NCBI GenBank assembly: GCA_947169245.1
Contig: CAMVPA010000003.1
Span: 52,113-116,112 of the forward strand
Origin: an uncultured Prevotellaceae bacterium
Lineage (GTDB): Bacteria; Bacteroidota; Bacteroidia; Bacteroidales; Bacteroidaceae
DNA length: 64,000 nt
Direction: 5' to 3'
Made by a program: the position numbers and the translations under genes. Positions 17,332 to 28,700 of the stretch are shown piece by piece. Below the pieces are notes generated by a model. That model made no database searches. It worked only from the letters and a program-made list of their open reading frames with translations, and was not told the origin of the DNA. The first letter of the stretch is position 1. Each line of letters starts with the position of its first letter.

Positions 17332-17470
17332 GTTATTCTTTTCCAATTAAACGGCAAAAGAGCGAAAAAACTGCACGCGAGAGCCACATTTTTTGCGTCT
17401 ACCTTGTTAATAATGCGGCAAAGATGCAAAATAAATCATAATTCGCAAGCCGTAATTCATAATTATTGTG

Positions 17471-17478
17471 TACCTTTG
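17471..17478 (+). promoter_or_regulatory. glyS promoter -7 element
   Basis: TACCTTTG about 79 bp before glyS. The leader between (17490-17556) is made of aatagtcc-type phrases. Confidence 0.7.
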
Positions 17479-17489
17479 CAGCCAAATTT

Positions 17490-17556
17490 GTAAACACTAA
17501 AATAGTCCAATAGTAAATAGTCCAATAGTCAAATAGTAAAATAGTCCAATAAAACG
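17490..17556 (+). repeat. aatagtcc/aatagtaa phrase repeat in the glyS leader
   Basis: Five to six degenerate copies of aatagtccaatagtaaa fill the untranslated leader. A related phrase (gtcaaatagt) fills the gcvT-gcvH spacer at 41670-41720. Confidence 0.8.
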
Positions 17557-19095
17557 ATGGCACAAGAAGATGTATTCAAGAAGATCGTGAGCCACTGCAA
17601 GGAGTATGGTTTCGTGTTCCCCTCAAGTGAGATTTACGACGGTTTAGGCGCTGTCTACGACTACGGTCAGAACGGCGTGGAGTTGAAGAACAACATTAAG
17701 CAGTACTGGTGGAAGGCCATGACGATGCTGCACGAGAACATCGTGGGCATTGACTCGGCCATCTTCATGCACCCGACGATATGGAAGGCCTCCGGCCACG
17801 TCGACGCCTTCAACGACCCCCTCATCGACAACCGCGACTCTAAGAAGCGCTATCGTGCTGACGTCCTGATAGAGGACCAGATTGCGAAGTACGACGAGAA
17901 GATTCAGAAGGAAGTCGAGAAGGCCCGCAAGCGCTTCGGCGAATCGTTCGACGAGACTAAGTACCTGGAGACCAGCGAGCGCGTCAAGGAGACCAAGGCC
18001 AAGCGCGACTCCCTGCACGAGCGCTACGCTGCCGCCATGCAGGGACCCGACCTCGAGGCCCTGAAGCAGATCATCCTCGACGAGGAGATTGTCGACCCCA
18101 TCAGCGGCACCAAGAATTGGACCGACGTCCGTCAGTTCAACCTGATGTTCGCCACCGAGATGGGCGCCTCAGCCGACGCATCGATGAAAGTCTACCTGCG
18201 TCCCGAGACGGCTCAGGGCATCTTCGTCAACTACCTGAACGTGCAGAAGACCGGCCGCATGAAGATACCCTTCGGCATTGCCCAGATTGGTAAGGCTTTC
18301 CGCAACGAGATCGTCGCCCGTCAGTTCATTTTCCGTATGCGTGAGTTCGAGCAGATGGAGATGCAGTTCTTCGTGCAGCCCGGCACCGAGCTCGAGTGGT
18401 TCCCCAAGTGGAAGGAGACACGCATGAAGTGGCACCTGGCTCTGGGCTTCGGCGCCGAGAACTACCGTTTCCACGACCACGACAAGCTGGCCCACTACGC
18501 CAACGCCGCCACCGACATCGAGTTCAAGATGCCGTTCGGCTTCAAGGAGGTGGAGGGCATCCACAGCCGCACCAACTTCGACCTGTCGCAGCACGAGAAA
18601 TACTCAGGCAAGAGCATCAAGTACTTCGACCCGCAGACCAACGAGTCGTACACCCCGTACGTCATCGAGACCTCTATCGGTGTCGACCGCATGTTCCTCT
18701 CCATCATGTGTCACGCCTTCGAGGAGGAGAAGCTGGAGAACGGCGAGACCCGCACGGTGCTGAAGCTGCCCGCAGCCCTGGCACCCGTCAAGTGCGCCGT
18801 CATGCCGCTGGTCAAGAAGGACGGACTGCCCGAGAAAGCCCGCGAGATCATCGACCAGCTGAAGTACCACTTCACCTGCCAGTACGACGAGAAGGACTCC
18901 ATCGGCAAGCGCTACCGTCGTCAGGACGCCATCGGCACGCCCTACTGCGTCACCGTCGACCACGACACACTCAACGACGGCTGCGTCACCCTCCGTTTCC
19001 GCGACACCATGGAGCAGGAGCGCGTCAAAATCAGCGAGCTCAACTCGATTATCGAAGACAAGGTAAGCATTGCAAGCCTGTTGAAGAAACTCTAA
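17557..19095 (+). CDS. glyS: Glycine--tRNA ligase (class II, homodimeric type)
   Basis: A 512-residue cytoplasmic enzyme that charges tRNA-Gly. The start MAQEDVFKKIVSHCKEYGFV, motif-2-like FRNEIVARQFIFRMREFEQM, the motif-3 segment IGVDRMFLSIM, and the C-terminal anticodon-binding domain (LAPVKCAVMPLVKKDGLPEK onward) are all seen. Length fits the family (about 510). The last codons are followed by one copy of a GC-rich palindromic element (19097-19126). Confidence 0.96.
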   Translation: MAQEDVFKKIVSHCKEYGFVFPSSEIYDGLGAVYDYGQNGVELKNNIKQYWWKAMTMLHENIVGIDSAIFMHPTIWKASGHVDAFNDPLIDNRDSKKRYRADVLIEDQIAKYDEKIQKEVEKARKRFGESFDETKYLETSERVKETKAKRDSLHERYAAAMQGPDLEALKQIILDEEIVDPISGTKNWTDVRQFNLMFATEMGASADASMKVYLRPETAQGIFVNYLNVQKTGRMKIPFGIAQIGKAFRNEIVARQFIFRMREFEQMEMQFFVQPGTELEWFPKWKETRMKWHLALGFGAENYRFHDHDKLAHYANAATDIEFKMPFGFKEVEGIHSRTNFDLSQHEKYSGKSIKYFDPQTNESYTPYVIETSIGVDRMFLSIMCHAFEEEKLENGETRTVLKLPAALAPVKCAVMPLVKKDGLPEKAREIIDQLKYHFTCQYDEKDSIGKRYRRQDAIGTPYCVTVDHDTLNDGCVTLRFRDTMEQERVKISELNSIIEDKVSIASLLKKL

Positions 19096-19096
19096 A

Positions 19097-19221
19097 GCCT
19101 TCCCCAAGCCCCTCCCAAGGAGGGGATGTTTAGGTAGACAAACAACTATTATAAAAATGTATGGGAAATAAGACATCCATTCATGTAAACAGACATTCCT
19201 CCCTTTGGGAGGGCTTGGGTG
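19097..19221. repeat. Inverted pair of GC-rich palindromic elements around the FKBP start
   Basis: The sequence at 19097-19126 (core cccctcccaaggagggg) recurs in inverted orientation at 19194-19221 (core cctccctttgggaggg), each with the same flanking cccaag and atgt. The second copy is translated in the FKBP signal region as SLWEGLG. Confidence 0.85.
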
Positions 19222-19796
19222 TGCTTCTGCTTCTTTTGCTCTTTGCCGTTTCATGCAGCGAGCAAGAAGACGTGGAGGCCGACGACTACGCCAACTGGCA
19301 GGAGCGCAACGACGCCTACATAGCCGACATTGCCAAGCGCTGCCAGCGCGTGAAGTCGTTCACCAAAGACCAGCAGACCGAGGGCGACGTCAGCGACTAC
19401 GTCTACTACGAAGTGCTGGAGACGGGCGAGGGCACCGACAGCCCCTACTACACCGACACCGTGCGCATCAGCTACCGCGGACGCATCATACCCACCGCAA
19501 GCTACCCCGAGGGCCTCGTCTTCGACCAGACCTACACGGGCACCTTCAGCTGGCAGACCACGGGCGTCGTCACCACCGTGGCCTCGGGCTTCGTCGACGG
19601 TTTCACCACCATCCTGCAGCACATGCACCGCGGCGACCGCTGGCGCGTCTACATACCCTACCAGCTGGGCTACAACAAGACGTCAAAGGACGGCATCCCC
19701 GCCATCTGCTCCAACCTCATCTTCGACATCGCCCTCGTTGACTTCTCCCACCCCGACCACAACTTGCCGCAGTGGAGTGCACGACAGACGGAGTAA
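19161..19796 (+). CDS. FKBP-type peptidyl-prolyl isomerase lipoprotein
   Basis: A 211-residue protein with a lipobox-like LLLFAVSCSEQ, then an N-terminal helix and an FKBP domain (about residues 95-205; DTVRISYRGRI, GLVFDQTYTG, GFVDGFTTILQHMHRGDRWR, YIPYQLGYN, IPAICSNLIFDIALVDF). It should isomerise prolyl bonds in the periplasm or at the outer membrane. The signal peptide is unusually long because of a palindromic element encoding SLWEGLG; the start at 19161 is the only ATG in frame upstream of the hydrophobic stretch. It lies 65 bp after glyS. Confidence 0.87.
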   Translation: MGNKTSIHVNRHSSLWEGLGVLLLLLLFAVSCSEQEDVEADDYANWQERNDAYIADIAKRCQRVKSFTKDQQTEGDVSDYVYYEVLETGEGTDSPYYTDTVRISYRGRIIPTASYPEGLVFDQTYTGTFSWQTTGVVTTVASGFVDGFTTILQHMHRGDRWRVYIPYQLGYNKTSKDGIPAICSNLIFDIALVDFSHPDHNLPQWSARQTE

Positions 19797-19910
19797 ATGT
19801 AAGGGAGACTTTTGTGTACGCATAATAGCAAAAAGTACTCGCACGTCCCACACCTATTTTCTTTGTACAGGGCCGAAGAATGTGAGTTTCCGCTACGATG
19901 ACGCGCAAAC

Positions 19911-19940
19911 ACGAAAAAACGAGGGGCTCGACTGCCCCTC
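19911..19940 (-). terminator. Terminator for the minus-strand cohesin-like gene
   Basis: Stem gaggggc/gcccctc (19921-19927, 19934-19940), followed on the minus strand by a run of six T (19913-19918 complement). Confidence 0.7.
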
Positions 19941-19998
19941 GCCGTCCATACTATTATAGATTGAACGAAGATTCTTCCTTATCATTATAGTGTCTTTA

Positions 19999-20038
19999 AA
20001 AGAGGAGGTGGAATCAGAATCATGTCCGCCTCCTCTTT
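19999..20038. terminator. Hairpin with 10-bp stem between FKBP and cohesin-like genes
   Basis: aaagaggagg (19999-20008) pairs with cctcctcttt (20029-20038) across a 20-base loop. It is A/T-flanked on both sides and may act bidirectionally. Confidence 0.7.
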
Positions 20039-20065
20039 CTTTGGCTGTTTACAGATTAGCGATTG

Positions 20066-22639
20066 TCATTTTGTCACAATCTTTCTAACCTGCCCATTCC
20101 TCATGCGAACAATTGTTGTCTTACCCTTCTGGAGCCCATTGACTGGCTTACCGTTGAGATCGTAGTAGCCGATAGCATCCTCTAAGGTCTTGACACTTTG
20201 AATTCCCACAATGACTTTCTGAGCTTCCCTGGCAGCAGCCAGCATGTCGGCGATAGCCTGCAACATGGCAGCGTCGTTAACGGAGCTATCAGTGTTCAGT
20301 TCACCAGCGTCATACTTTGCCTTCAAGGCAGCCTTAGCTGCGTCAATCTGCTTTTGGAGATCGGCCACTTGGCCGTCGTAATTGGCTGCCACGTCAGCAC
20401 ATTCGCCCTTAAGCGTCTCCTTGACAGCATCGAGTGCAGCTTGTACAGCGTCGAGCTTTATGCTAAGCCTGGTGTAAGCATCACGATTGGCGTCGATAGC
20501 AGCCTGAGCCACACCAGCCTCAGCGGTAATAGCGAGGATGGAGGTCTCAATCAGAGCAATCTGTGCATTCTTTTCATCGTCGAGTGTCGACTCAGAGAGT
20601 TCAATCTTGTCATGCATCTCGTCGACGATACCCTGCATCTTCTCAACCTGAGCCTTTAGAGCATCAAGCTGCTCGTCGTAGTTGGCAGCGACATCGGGAC
20701 AGGTCTCACGAATACTCATCTTAGCCAGGTCGACCTTTGCCAGCAGGATACCAATCTGCTTGTTGATAGCTTCGTAAGCAGCCTCGTTGGCAGCCTTCTT
20801 GGCCTCAGCCTCTGCAAGCGCCTTCTCGTAAGCTTCCTGAGCGGCGTCGGCATCAGCCTTCAGTTTCTCGATGGCGGCAGCAATCTCAGCCTTCTGCTCG
20901 TCGATGTTACTCTCGTCGTTGAGTTCTACAGCGTCTGATTTCTCCTTCAGCTCAGCCTTCAGGTCATCAATCTGCTTCTGGATAGCCTCCTCGGCCTCCG
21001 TGAACTGGTCGGCCACGTCGGCATTGTTCTCCTCTATCTGCTCCTTAGCCTTGTCGAGATCAGCCTGCAGTCCGTCAAGCTCACCCATCAGCTTCTCGTA
21101 GGCAGCATCGTTGGCAGCCTGTTTGGCGGCAGCCTCGTCGGCAGCACGCTGTGCGGCCAGTGCGTCAGCTATGGGATTGACGATAGCGTCGATATTAGCT
21201 TTGTTGCGGTCGAGTGAATCCCAGCTCTTGTACTGCACGTTATCGATGGCATTCAAAGCGTCGCTGATAATCTTTTGTGCAGCTTCGCTGTCACCTTCCT
21301 GAGCCAGAGCCTCTACCTCAGCCTTCTTCTCAGCCTTGTAAGCATTGAAGGCAGCCTCGTTGGCAGCCTGCTCGGCCTGCTCCTGTTCGTATGCGGCCTG
21401 AGCGGCAGCGGCATCGCTCTTCAGTTTAGCGATAGCGTCGGCAATCTCCTTCTTCTCAGCGTCGATGTTGCTGTTAGCGTTGAGCTCCACAGCCTCATGT
21501 TTCTGGTCGAGAGCCTTCTGGGTGTCGTTGATTTTTTTCTGGATAGCATTTTCCTGATCGGTGAACTGCCCTGCTACAGAAGGATAGTTGTTGTTGATTT
21601 CATTCTTGGCAGCATCGAGCGCAGCCTGCTGTTCAGCCAGTTCCTTTGACAGTTTCTCGTAAGCTGCATCGTTAGCCACCTGCTTGGCAATCTCTTCCTT
21701 GCTGATGACGTTGATGGCAAGCTCAGCGGGTGCAATGCTGATGTCAGCACCTGTTGCCGAAGCATGAACGTTACTGATGGTCAGCGTGGCCTGGCCAGCC
21801 AGGTCGTCAGCAGCCTTCAGCTTCACCGAGAAGATAGTACCTTCAGAGCCGGCGATGGCACCGCCCAGGTTCAAGTACTTCACCTTATTATTATTATAGT
21901 TGAATGTGCCGTCAGCCATGCGGTAGCTAGGCGTAACGCCAACAACAGTGAGACCCTCGGAAGGCTCGAGTGTAGCCTCGAAGGCCTTCAGCTCGGCACC
22001 GTTGGCCAGAGCCACCTCGACAGTAGCTTCTTCACCGGCAATCATCTCCACTGCGTCGGCAGTGAACGACAGGGTGAACTCAGCTTCTGTGGGATCTTCT
22101 GGTGTAATGGGCGTGGGATCGTCGGGCGTGTCACTATCCAGTGTCACCGTTGCCGTAGCGTTCTGCACGTTGGCCTTCTTACCATCCATGGTTGTGACAA
22201 CCAGGTTGGTCAGCGACAGTGTCGACGTCTCAGGCAGTGACTCAGAGGCCTTCACAGCAAAGATTAACACACTACCATTCTTTCCACTGAAAGCCTTCTT
22301 GGGGATGTAGCGAACGTCGAAACGTCCGTTAGAGGGTTTCAGCGCCGTCGAAGCTCCACTGGTGATGGTACCTGTCGTCTGGTAAGCCTTGCCATTGGTG
22401 GTAACGAACTCCAGTCCCTTCGGCAGCGTAATCGTGCCTTCCACCTCGACGACATTGGTTTCTGTGGTGTTCAGCGAAATGGCGACCTCCTTCTGCTGGT
22501 CGGCTTTGATCTTGAAATCCTTAACCGTGACCGTGTGAGCAGCGAAGGCAGCAGCGGCGCTACCCACCAACAGTGTCATCAGGAGGAACAAACGAGAGTA
22601 GAATGTTCCCGTTCTGAATTTTCTGATATGACTCATCAT
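20066..22639 (-). CDS. Secreted rod protein: two cohesin-like domains plus four coiled-coil repeats
   Basis: An 857-residue protein with a signal peptide (about residues 1-34, ending AAAAFAA). It has two cohesin-like beta domains (about 35-165 and 185-310) joined by a Pro/Thr/Asp linker (TPDDPTPITPEDP). Four Ala/Glu/Lys-rich helical repeats of about 95-170 residues follow, each starting near AANDAAYEKL and ending near AVELNxxSNID. The C-terminal tail (YYDLNGKPVNGLQKG and a basic end) resembles that of many secreted Prevotella proteins, possibly type IX cargo. It is next to the giant dockerin protein in the same orientation. The cohesin call is from fold-like patterning only and needs a profile search. 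Confidence 0.65.
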   Translation of the reverse strand: MMSHIRKFRTGTFYSRLFLLMTLLVGSAAAAFAAHTVTVKDFKIKADQQKEVAISLNTTETNVVEVEGTITLPKGLEFVTTNGKAYQTTGTITSGASTALKPSNGRFDVRYIPKKAFSGKNGSVLIFAVKASESLPETSTLSLTNLVVTTMDGKKANVQNATATVTLDSDTPDDPTPITPEDPTEAEFTLSFTADAVEMIAGEEATVEVALANGAELKAFEATLEPSEGLTVVGVTPSYRMADGTFNYNNNKVKYLNLGGAIAGSEGTIFSVKLKAADDLAGQATLTISNVHASATGADISIAPAELAINVISKEEIAKQVANDAAYEKLSKELAEQQAALDAAKNEINNNYPSVAGQFTDQENAIQKKINDTQKALDQKHEAVELNANSNIDAEKKEIADAIAKLKSDAAAAQAAYEQEQAEQAANEAAFNAYKAEKKAEVEALAQEGDSEAAQKIISDALNAIDNVQYKSWDSLDRNKANIDAIVNPIADALAAQRAADEAAAKQAANDAAYEKLMGELDGLQADLDKAKEQIEENNADVADQFTEAEEAIQKQIDDLKAELKEKSDAVELNDESNIDEQKAEIAAAIEKLKADADAAQEAYEKALAEAEAKKAANEAAYEAINKQIGILLAKVDLAKMSIRETCPDVAANYDEQLDALKAQVEKMQGIVDEMHDKIELSESTLDDEKNAQIALIETSILAITAEAGVAQAAIDANRDAYTRLSIKLDAVQAALDAVKETLKGECADVAANYDGQVADLQKQIDAAKAALKAKYDAGELNTDSSVNDAAMLQAIADMLAAAREAQKVIVGIQSVKTLEDAIGYYDLNGKPVNGLQKGKTTIVRMRNGQVRKIVTK

Positions 22640-22687
22640 AGTTTTATTATCTAATTCCTTGTTGTTATGTTACGTTTCTCGAAGAGG

Positions 22688-22712
22688 GGTGTGCGGGTGC
22701 TCCCCGCACACC
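22688..22712. terminator. Hairpin between the two giant-protein genes
   Basis: Stem ggtgtgcggg/cccgcacacc with loop tgctc. The T-run (cctcctttt) is on the plus side, so termination of the minus-strand transcript is uncertain. It may act as a processing or attenuation site between the genes. Confidence 0.4.
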
Positions 22713-22733
22713 TCCTTTTACTATAGAGCCTTA

Positions 22734-25700
22734 TTACTTGGCAAGCTTCTTCTTCACGTTTCCGTAAGCGTCGCGAACGATGCTGACACCCTTCTTCATG
22801 CCATTGACAATCTTACCACCGAGGTCGTAAGTTGTTGTCTGCTGCTGGTCAGCGCCAAGGCCGTTGATAGCAGTGGCATTACCTAGGATGAAGCGGATGC
22901 TCTGACCCTGAGCTGTAGCGAAGACGATGTTTGCATACTGCAGAGAGCCCTCGCCCTCGACGTCGATAGTCAGGACGCGTCCCTTGCCTGTAGTAGCCGT
23001 CTCAAGACTCAGGCCGGCGATACGGTGTGTACCGTTGGCCAGGTTGCTCGTGCGCAGGCTGACGTTAGCACTCTCGTTGACCACCTTCACGCCGGCAGAA
23101 GCCAGAACGTCGATAGAGAAGGCAGCGTAGTCGAAGTTGCTGTCAAGGTTGAAGCTGATGCGTGTCATACCGTCGGCCAGCTTTTCTGCCTGTGCGGTGA
23201 GTGTACCGTTGAGCTCCGTCTTGTCAGCATTGCGTGCAGCAACCAGGTCAGGATCGGTGCCGTCCCAGTTCAGACCGTTCGACAGGTTGAAGATAGCCAC
23301 AGCGTCGGCAATTGTGATTTCACCGTCACCATTAGCGTCGTAGCGGGCGAATGTAGGATCGTCATCGGCAGGAATCGTGTCGGCCATGTAAGCCTCGACG
23401 AATGCGTCAACGTCGTCGCCAGTCACCTCACCATCGCCGTCGATGTCGCCAGCGGTGTTATCGGTAGAAGGCAGAATGTTGCCATCGATGAACTCCTTCA
23501 GCTCGTCAATCTTATCCTGAATCTCCTGCATCTTCTGCTTGATGTTCGGGTTGATGACCGGCTCATCATTCTCTTCGTCGTATGCCAAGAAGTCAGGATC
23601 GCCTGTGAGCTCGCGCACTTTCTCAACAATCTCGTCGCCAAGGACGTCGGCCATGAGGTGTGCTTGACTCTTGTCATTGAGCTGCAGGAAGGACTCGTGA
23701 TTGATCTTGGCTGCGTTGATATTGCCTTCCAGAGCCACGAGATCATTCTCGATTTCACCCTTCTTGCCATTGATGTACTCCAAGTCATTCAGCGTGAAGC
23801 GATTCTCGTCGATTTCGATGGCATCGGCCTGCTCCTGGAGGTTAGCCTTCTTGGCCAGCAACTCACGGTTGGCAGCCGTGTTCAAGACATCCATAATCGT
23901 CTCGGCGTTGTTATCAAGCAGTTCAACCATATCATCGATGTCCTGTTCTGAGATGGTAGCATCGGCCAGCTTCTCTTCGATATAAGCCTTCTTGGCGTCG
24001 ACAGCCTCCTGCATCATGTTGAACTTAGGAGCGAAGTCGGCAGCCTTCGTATACTCGTATCCGTCGATGGTCTCCTTAGCAAAGTCAACCATTCTCTGCA
24101 TGACATCAAGGCCAAGTTCGGTCTGGGCCAAGAACATGGCCAAGTCAGCCCTTGCCTCATCAAGTTCATTCTGGGCAGTCTGAACGGCAGCCTGCATAGC
24201 AGCAATCTGGTTCTTGATGTCCTCAATCTGATCCTCAATGTTCTCAGCGTAAGGCAGGATGTTGTCCTTCTTAGCCTCAATCTGAGCCTTAACGTCCTCA
24301 ATAGCCTTGTCGATGGCTGCCTTCTGAGCGGCGATATCAGCCTTCTGCTCGTCGCTGAAGTTATCCACCTCGTACTGGCTGCCAATCTCAGAGCTCAGAC
24401 CGTCGGCCTTGTTCTTCAGAACGTTGTAAGCTGCGGTGTTAGCAGCAGGATTGTTAGCAACCGTCAGCTCGGTTACGAGTCCGGCAATCTCCTGCTCCAC
24501 ATCCAACAGCGTCGGGGTGACAGTTGTCTCCTCATCGAGCTTCACCTCAACGGCCAGTGTCTCGGCGGGAACATTCTGCTCACCGGTCTCCTCGTCGTAG
24601 GTGACCTTCTTGTCAGCAGCCTTAACAGCCTTGAAGGCTTCCAGCTTCTTCTTGATGTTCTCAATCTGCTCCTTGTATGCCTTGGCCTGCTCCTGAACGC
24701 CTTCAGTCTCAAAGTCGTTAGCGAAGAGCACGTACTGCTCCTCAAGCTCGTCAATATTTCCTTCGAGAGCGGCAATCTGTGCATCGAAGAGTGTTGCGCC
24801 AAGGATATTGTCAATCTCATCAGAGAGACCTTCAATTTCGTTTGTCTTGTCATCAATGTCGGCCTTCTTTGCAACGTATGGATCGTCGTTGTCGTTGATG
24901 TCTTCAACGTCAGACTTATCCTGAGTGAGCGTAGCCTGGATGCCGTTCAGCTCATTGATAATGCCAGGAGCAGCCAGGAACTGGCTTGCAGTAGCCACAG
25001 CGGCATCGAGTTTGTTCTGGAGGTCGGCAGCGGCGGTCTCGAAGGCTTCATTAGCCTCAACAACGCCAGTAGCTTCACCAGCCAGAGCCTTCAGATCGTC
25101 GAGCTGAGCTTTCAGTGCTGCGTTGTCAGCCACATTACCGTTAGCCTTAGCCTCTTCCAGAGTTGCACGGAATTCGTCAACCTGTGCAGCCTCATCCTCG
25201 CTCATGTAGTCCTTAGCCTTCTCAATCTTAGAGAGGACAGCATCCATAGCGGTGTAAGCCTTGTCGTTCTTAATCTTGGCAAGCTTAGCCTCAATGCCCG
25301 TGCTGGAATTCTCGGCAGCTCTCAGAGCCTCGTCGAGTTCAGACAGCTGTGGTGCATCCATAGCGGTCTCGATATTGGCAATCAGCTCGTCGACCTCTCT
25401 GAACAGCGTCTTCTGCTCGTCCTCGGTCAGCTCCTGACCGCCAGCGTACACACTGTAACCATTTACAGCCTCGGCAGCTGCATCACGGTCGGCCTTGAAG
25501 TTCTCAACCTTCTGGGCGCAGTCAGCATTGACGGCAGCGCGAACAGCGTTGATGAAATCTTCCTCAGCCTGTTCAATCTTAGCCTTCAAAGCCTCAGCCT
25601 TGTCAAGCCATGTGGGCTCGTCCCTATCGAACAACAGCGACTGTGGCAGATCTGTTTCTGACCACTTAACGTATGCCTCACCAACGGCGTCGGACAGAGC

Positions 25701-28700
25701 CTTGGAGTCATCGGGGAATGCATAGAGAGCGTCAACCAGGACTGTGGTCTCAGCCTCAACGGCATCCATAGCGTTCTGGAGCAGTGCGCTCTGGGCATTG
25801 TTATATTCGGTGATGGTAGCAGTAGCCTTCTTGTAAGCCTCGCGGGCACCAGCAATGGTAGCGACGATGTCTTCGTAGCGCTGCTTGCTGTCGGCAGCAA
25901 CCTGAGCGTTGTAGCCATCCTGCTGCTGCTGCTTCAGGTTGTTGATCTCAACCTTGATGCCGTTCAGAGTGGTCTTCTGCTCCTTCTCGACAGACTGACC
26001 GTTCTTCACGTTATCCTCGATGGCTGCCTTGGCGGCGTCAATCTTCTTCTGAATCTCATCCAGTTGGGTGAGGTAACTGTCGCGTGCGGTTGTCTCGTCG
26101 GTAGCAGCAATCTCAGCATAGGTAGCGTACCACAGATCCTGAGTCTCCTTCAGCAGAGCCACTTCTTCGTTGTACTGGTCGAGGTTGGCCTTGGCGTTAG
26201 CCTGTACGGCCTCTACCTTCGTCTGAAGATCCTTCAACTGGGTCTCGTAACCTTCCTTGTCCTTAACGGCTGTACGAGCATTCAGGCTCTTGCGCATATT
26301 GGTCAGGATGGTCGCACGGGTCTCGCGGTAGCTAATCATCATATCCTGATAGTACTTAGCGGCCTTACTGCCAGCGACTGTTGCCAGATCCGTCTCGGCG
26401 GCTACAATGGCCTGATCCAAGGTTCCATTGCCCAACAGCGTAACATCCACGTCGCCATTATTCATGTACTTCTTGTTGAGGTTACAATAAGCCCAGTAGT
26501 TATCAGACTCCTCTCCAGCCTTCTTCTTGATGGCGTCGATTTCTGCCTTAACGCCAGTAGCATCCACAACCTGTGCTTTAAACTCGCTCTCCCACTTGGT
26601 GTTGAGTTCTTTGTCGTCGTATGCCTTCTGAATGTCTTCTTTTAGCTTAGCAATCTTTTCATCGAGGGCAGCCTTCTTTTCTGCATAGCTCTCACCTTCC
26701 TTAAGTCCGCTGCGATAGACAGCCCAGTTCATAGGATCGGATTTCTTAGCTTTCTGTGTAGAATAGTTACCGTCTGCACCGCTGACATCTTTCAGATCCT
26801 TCAGGTTGTTCAGCTCATAAGCCTCCAGGTTGGCAATCTCGGTGTCAGCTGTTGCCTTAGCCTCAGCGTTAGCCTTTCTTGCCTTTGCCTTCGTCTCGAG
26901 TGCAGTCTGCTGTTCTGCCAGTTTAGCGATAGCCTCCTTCTGCTCTGCCAGATTCTTGTTGGTGTCTGCAGTAGAAGCAAGCTGAGTGAGGGACTTTATC
27001 TGGATAGTATGCCAGTTAGTACCTCCCTTGGCCTTAGCAATACCCATTTTCAGGGTTCCATCACTGACAACTACATTCTCCAATTTGTATAATCCGTTTT
27101 CTGCCGTAGAATTTGCCTTTTTAGCTACAACGAACGTCTTAACGTCATTGGCAAATACGTATGCCACGTCGTTTGCATCTGCCTGAATAGCATTATTATT
27201 GTCAACGTCATTTGCTGCCATGGCATTTGCATACAGCTCAACGACGTAAGTGCCATTTGAAAGCCCCGTGAGTGTCTGGCTCATAATCTCGCCAGTAACT
27301 GTACAACTGCTTCCATTATAATTCTCAACCATGCCACAATCACCACGGTTATCATCAGGATTTACAAATGGTGCAAACCCGCTACCAGCAGTACCATTAG
27401 AACCAGTCCAATCATCTTTTGTAGAGCCTACCTTGTTGGTAACGTCTGCATCGGGAACTTCCTCTGGGTTAATGTTATTTACCTTATCCTTTGCTTCGGC
27501 GAGCTTGGTTGCGATTTCTGTCTCCTCATTATTGATCTCAACGTAGCTATTGCCAAGAATATCCGGGTCGTTAGGCTCGATGCCATAGTCCTTCTTGAAC
27601 TGGGTAATCACACCCTCAAGATCAGTGGCAGCCTTATTTGCATCGTCCTTCAGTTTCTTGTTAGCAGCAATACCTTCAGACAGCGACTTTGCGTTAGCCT
27701 CCAGAGCATCCTGCTTACTTGACAGGTCATCCAATGTGGCTGTCAGGCCTTCAAGCACAGAAGCGGTTGTGGCTTTCAGTGACTTAATCTTAATGGTATG
27801 CCAGTTAGTACCAGCCTTAGCCTTCTTCAAACCAATGTTAAGTGTTCCATCGGTTACAACAACATTCGCCAGCGTATATTCACCGTTCATTCCTCCATCA
27901 ACATGAGCTACAACAGGGACTTCAACATCGTTTGCAAATACAAACGCAACATCAGTAGCGCCATCCTGCATGTCAGAGTTGAAACCACGGCCTGAGGTGT
28001 AATTTGCATTTGCAAAGAGCTGAACTTCGTATGTACCAGGCTGCAGACCAGTAACGGTCTGGTTAAGAATAACACCGGTTGTATTGACATTAGTTTCATA
28101 TTTCTCCGCAAATGAGTGGTCACCAGGACATACACTTCCGTTCCAAGCACTTGCCTCATTGCTGACCTTATCAGTGTAATCTAATGTCTCAGAGTTGTAG
28201 TTCTTGTTAAGAGCATTGTCAACAGCATCAACACCAGCTTTGATATCAGCCTCCTGACCTTCGATATTGGCCTGCTGAGTACCAAGCTTTCCGGTATAGT
28301 CGGTGCCGAACTTCTCAATACGCTTATTCAGCTCGTCAACCTTGTCTCCTGCCACATCAGCATTGAAGCTGTTGACAGCGCTGTTCTTCTCCTTCAGCAG
28401 CTGGTCAATCTCAGCCTTGATGGCATTGCCGTCAATGCTAACAGCCTGCATGGCCGTCCAGTGCTGCTGCCCTTTCTTGTTGGCGATAGCATCGTCAATC
28501 TCAGCCTGAACATCGTTGATCTCCTTCTGGATAGCATCCAGTTTGAGCTTATAGTCGTAAACCTGAGCCTCATCCTGATAGATGGGAAGGTTCTCAAACT
28601 CGGCGCGGGCAGCAGCCAGCTTTTCGTTGCATTCAGCAATGGTAGCAACTTGCGTGTCGTAGTTGTCAACAGCCAACCCTGCCTGAGTCTTGTAAGTATT

